Assembly: GCA_028752905.1 (NCBI GenBank)
Contig: JAQNBH010000002.1
Coordinates: 34,311,575 to 34,375,574, forward strand
Length of the DNA: 64,000 nucleotides
Reading direction: 5' to 3'
Source of the DNA: Cladorhizidae sp. MBARI D1340-BT2
Taxonomy: Eukaryota; Porifera; Demospongiae; Poecilosclerida; Cladorhizidae
The notes beneath the pieces were generated by a model. It was not told where the DNA came from. It ran no database searches and was given only the letters and a program-made list of their open reading frames with translations. This document shows, one piece after another, positions 62,301 to 64,000 of this stretch. Made by a program: the position numbers and the translations under genes. Each line of letters starts with the position of its first letter. Position 1 is the first letter of the stretch.

Positions 62301-62860
62301 CGCCGGACTACAAGTAAAGCAAAGTACTTATCTTCCATCCTTCATGTAGTGTAGCCAAGGCCATTCAGTAAACCACGCAGCTTGGAAACCTTTTCACACC
62401 CAATTTCCTTCCAAATTCTCTCTTGGGAAACTGACTATTTAGTGGCTGGTGAGGTTCCTTTGGTACGATTGAAGAGATGGCAGAGATTGAGCAGCTAGTA
62501 ACACTGATGATTCAAACATCGCAATCTCAGTGAGCTATGAACTTGTAAATATTGTTAATTAAATTCCAGGCCGACAACACGCTGGCAGAGGTCAGACACC
62601 CCTGCCTTTTGCTTTTGCCTGCCAGTGCATAAAGCCAAAGGTACTGCAGATTGGCACAAAATATTTCGTAACCTGATACAGAATATTAATTTTCTGATTA
62701 TTAGCACGTATATTTCTGCAGACATTTTTTATTACTCTATCCTGAGATTCTTCAACACAATAAATAATGATTGGTACATGATGCTAGTGGAATGTTTTTA
62801 TATATCAGCATACACAATAATAATGTTAAAAACTCCTGGATCTGCCTAGTGTTCAATGGA
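62300..62860. other. Unassigned sequence
   Basis: A 74-codon plus-strand frame at 62625-62849 has a hydrophobic composition but no known motif. Nothing else was recognised. Confidence 0.35.
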
Positions 62861-62865
62861 TGTTG

Positions 62866-63728
62866 AGCGAAGGCATGTGGCAATTTATGGGTATAAGTCA
62901 TAGTTACCAAATATGATGAACATTCGCATGCATGTCCATGGCAATTTATGGGTGTAAGTCATAGTTTATTATGAACATTCGCATGTATGCATGTGGCAAT
63001 TTATGGTGGTAAGTCATAGTTTATTACCAAATATGATGAACATTCGCATGCATGTCCGTGGCAATTTATGGGTGTAAGTCAAAGTTTATTATGAACATTC
63101 GCATGCATGTCTGTGGCAATTTATGGGTGTAAGTCATAGTTTATTACCAAATATGATGAAAATGCATGCCTGTGACAATTTATGGGTGTAAGTCGTAGTT
63201 TATTAACAAATATGATGAACATTCACATGCATGCCTGTGGCAATTTATGAATGTAAGGCATAGTTTATTAGAAGATTTGCATGCATGCCTGCGGCAATTT
63301 ATGGGTAGTTTATTACCAAATATGATGAACATTCGCATGCATGTCTGTGGCAATTTATGGGTGTAAGTCATAGTTTATTACCAAATATTATGAACATTCG
63401 CATGCATGTCTGTGGCAATTTATGGGTGTAAGTCATAGTTTATTGCCAAATATGATGAACATTCGCATGCATGCCTGTGGCAATTTATGAATGCAAGTCA
63501 TAGTTTATTACCAAATATGATGACATTTGCATGCATGCCTGTGGCAATTTATGGGTGTAAGTCATAGTTTATTGCCAAATATGATGAACATTCGCATGGC
63601 AATTTATGAGTGTAAGTCATAGTTTATTAACAAATAATTATGATGAACATTCGCATGAATGCCCATGGCAATCTATGAATGTAAGTCATAGTTTATTGGC
63701 ACATATTATGATGAACATTCGCATGCAT
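62866..63728. repeat. Minisatellite, about 65-bp unit, 13-14 copies
   Basis: The unit includes GGCAATTTATGGGTGTAAGT, CATAGTTTATTACCAAATAT and GATGAACATTCGCATGCATG. Several copies have deletions of 10-20 bp. Confidence 0.95.
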
Positions 63729-64000
63729 TCCTAAGAAGGCTTAGCTCTCCAATATATACAACGACCTTTGTTGGTCCTTCTCGCTCATTCCTTCCCATTT
63801 TCACCTATTTTGTTGTACTTGATTCTATCATTACACTAAACCATCCAATGCAGTAAGCACATGCGTAGAATTAAGATGTTGCAATTCATACACACAGGTA
63901 TGTCTAAGCCATCAGCTTGCTTTAATGCCCCATATAATTTTACATAATTTCTTTCCTAACTCTGGTATGCATGAGAAATGCTCCCTTCAGTGACATTTGT

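Overview
The window looks like genomic DNA of an early-branching animal. A demosponge is my best guess, but the sequence does not prove it. The grounds are GT-AG introns, a secreted animal-type Reeler/DOMON gene, many minisatellites, and a transposon mix of hAT, pogo, MULE, IS630/Tc1-like, Ty3/gypsy, Penelope-like and RLE-type non-LTR elements. No bacterial operon, rRNA or tRNA gene was seen.

The main result is one host gene on the minus strand running from about 53965 (start codon) to 4213 (stop), almost 50 kb. Nine short exons (53725-53965, 46908-47116, 28925-29022, 27001-27055, 25967-26176, 20255-20383, 15651-15824, 8055-8218, 4213-4471) join with matching codon phases into a 512-residue protein. 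It has a signal peptide, a Reeler domain (about 28-200), a linker, a DOMON domain (about 325-480) and a hydrophobic C-terminal tail. It resembles the FRRS1/FRRS1L group but lacks the cytochrome b561 membrane domain. Only about 1.5 kb is coding; nearly everything else between 4.2 and 54 kb is intron.

Layout. 0-4.2 kb: decayed hAT transposase and small repeats downstream of the gene. Intron 8 (4.5-8.05 kb): 32-bp minisatellite, decayed hAT. Intron 7 (8.2-15.65 kb): an apparently intact IS630/Tc1-like transposon with a 613-codon transposase and long terminal inverted repeats, possibly nested in another element; AT repeats and a 65-bp palindrome. Intron 6 (15.8-20.25 kb): MULE transposase remnant carrying a 24-bp minisatellite. 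Intron 5 (20.4-25.97 kb): 1.3-kb array of a 13-bp unit and a gypsy element with both LTRs and a 5-bp target duplication. Introns 4-3 (26.2-28.9 kb): 68-bp and 54-bp minisatellites. Intron 2 (29-46.9 kb): 68-bp minisatellite, Penelope-like element between (AAT)n tracts, hAT with 8-bp target duplication, several minisatellites, an intact pogo element with TA duplication, CTAGGG-like arrays, and a 33-bp array that copies the exon 2 splice donor. Intron 1 (47.1-53.7 kb): more CTAGGG-like arrays, a palindromic element, an RLE-type retrotransposon and hAT pieces. Beyond 54 kb, upstream of the gene: LINE and hAT remnants, a large inverted repeat, a foldback MITE and a 65-bp minisatellite.

Two transposase genes (9889-11730 plus; 42154-43542 minus) have open frames and recognisable element ends, so they are the best candidates for recently active elements. 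All other transposon genes are broken. No defence, CRISPR or biosynthetic system was found.
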